Source: Dendrolimus kikuchii (taxonomy: Eukaryota > Arthropoda > Insecta > Lepidoptera > Lasiocampidae). From it: a stretch of 64,000 nt of DNA. Numbering within the stretch: position 1 is the stretch's first letter; each line of letters starts with the position of its first letter. Below, in pieces: positions 63,365-64,000 of the stretch. Both the position numbers and the translations under genes were made by a program. Below the pieces are notes generated by a model, which was not told where the DNA came from, ran no database searches, and worked only from the letters and a program-made list of their open reading frames with translations. The stretch covers positions 31,750,934 to 31,814,933 of the forward strand of contig CM034388.1 in NCBI GenBank assembly GCA_019925095.2, written 5' to 3'.

Positions 63365-64000
63365 AATTTAATCGTGGTACATTTATTCTATACTTTTTAA
63401 AGTACTTAATTTTTTTTTGGTAATTATCACTAAATTAATTACTTGATTTATACAAGCATAGAAGTTAAAGAATGAATCCTAGATTTTTGTAAGTGGAAGC
63501 GATTCAAAAATTTCAATATATAAAATTACTTCATATTTATGCCCGTTGTTAATTTCATTAGTTTATTAAAAGAATATCTCATTAATAGAAGATAGTTGTA
63601 AACAATTATGGATCTGTTGCCAACAGTAAACCTTGGACCTAAAGTGGCTCCTTGCGCAACCCCAATGCCGCCCGCCCACCGCGCATCGCCATAACCGCAT
63701 CAAACGTCACATACCTAAACGTTTCTAATACATGCACGTTTTTATTCACTTTATAAATATGTTTAGTCTTTTAAAGATAGCAATGTATACAAAAACATTT
63801 AAGCAAAATTTTGCAACAATCCTAGTTGTATCTTTTGGATCAACATTATACTAGCAAAGTCCAAATTCTTCTAATCTCTAATCTACAAATTTAGCCTTCA
63901 TGGATTTGTCTATGTTAAATTTAATTTCGTCAAAATTAATCAATAAATCGATATAATACTTTGTATTATTCACCACATACACTGAAAGTAAATAATTGAC
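63365..64000. other. Nothing recognised at the window end
   Basis: AT-rich, except a CpG-rich patch at 63645-63710 (CCGCCCGCCCACCGCGCATC). Presumably intron or upstream sequence of gene C; no P1/TM1 exon seen. Confidence 0.4.

Noticed and set aside
52943..64000. First exons of the K2P channel
   Set aside because: I looked on the minus strand for a TTIG-ending exon and a TM1-like exon and found none; several CAAT-GT matches were out of frame or lacked a donor.

Overview
This is a eukaryotic nuclear window, almost certainly from a moth or butterfly (Lepidoptera). The evidence is small exons with GT-AG introns, an AT-rich background, arthropod-type tRNA-derived SINEs, a large mixed load of non-LTR retrotransposon fragments, Penelope, hAT and Tigger-like pieces, and two multi-exon genes of the insect SLC22 'organic cation transporter' type. 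I see no operons, CRISPR arrays or other prokaryotic features.

Three protein-coding genes can be assembled exon by exon, all on the minus strand. Gene A (10-14230, 7 coding exons, 561 aa) and gene B (22331-34006, 6 coding exons, 546 aa) are tandem paralogues of the SLC22 family of 12-helix major facilitator transporters. Their exon phases match throughout and exon lengths are identical or differ by multiples of three. Gene A has one extra intron (2678-3714) that gene B lacks. Gene C (40354-52942, 10 visible exons, 539 codons including the stop) is the 3' part of a two-pore-domain (K2P/TWIK) potassium channel. It has the end of the first selectivity filter (GYG), TM2, a very long charged cytoplasmic linker (about 360 residues), the second filter (TTIGFGDF) and TM4. 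Its first exons (TM1 and most of P1) were not found and probably lie beyond 64000.

An intact tRNA-Gly(GCC) gene is at 54313-54383 on the plus strand.

Most of the rest is mobile DNA. (1) LINE-T: about 30 fragments of a non-LTR element with a (TATG)n tail, variable 5' truncation and 8-13 bp target duplications. (2) RepA: 18 copies of a ~320 bp AATAAA/poly(A)-ended retroposon. (3) LINE-C: a CR1/Jockey-like element with a TTTGAATTTGAATT tail. (4) Dong/R4-like elements with a C-terminal restriction-like endonuclease, sitting in (TAA)n tracts. (5) A Penelope-like GIY-YIG fragment. (6) tRNA SINEs, a hAT element with TIRs and an 8 bp duplication, two Tigger-like TIR elements (one ending 5 bp from the stop codon of the potassium channel), a hairpin MITE, and a 300 bp (GT)n tract. 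Nested insertions are common and allow relative dating.

I found no clear new biological system. The best leads are the intron difference between the transporter paralogues, the oversized K2P linker with a transposon-derived 3' end, a candidate TATA/initiator promoter with a short ORF antisense to gene B, two transposon insertions at the same site of a host repeat but with different 5' ends, and serial use of TAA tracts by R4/Dong-like elements.
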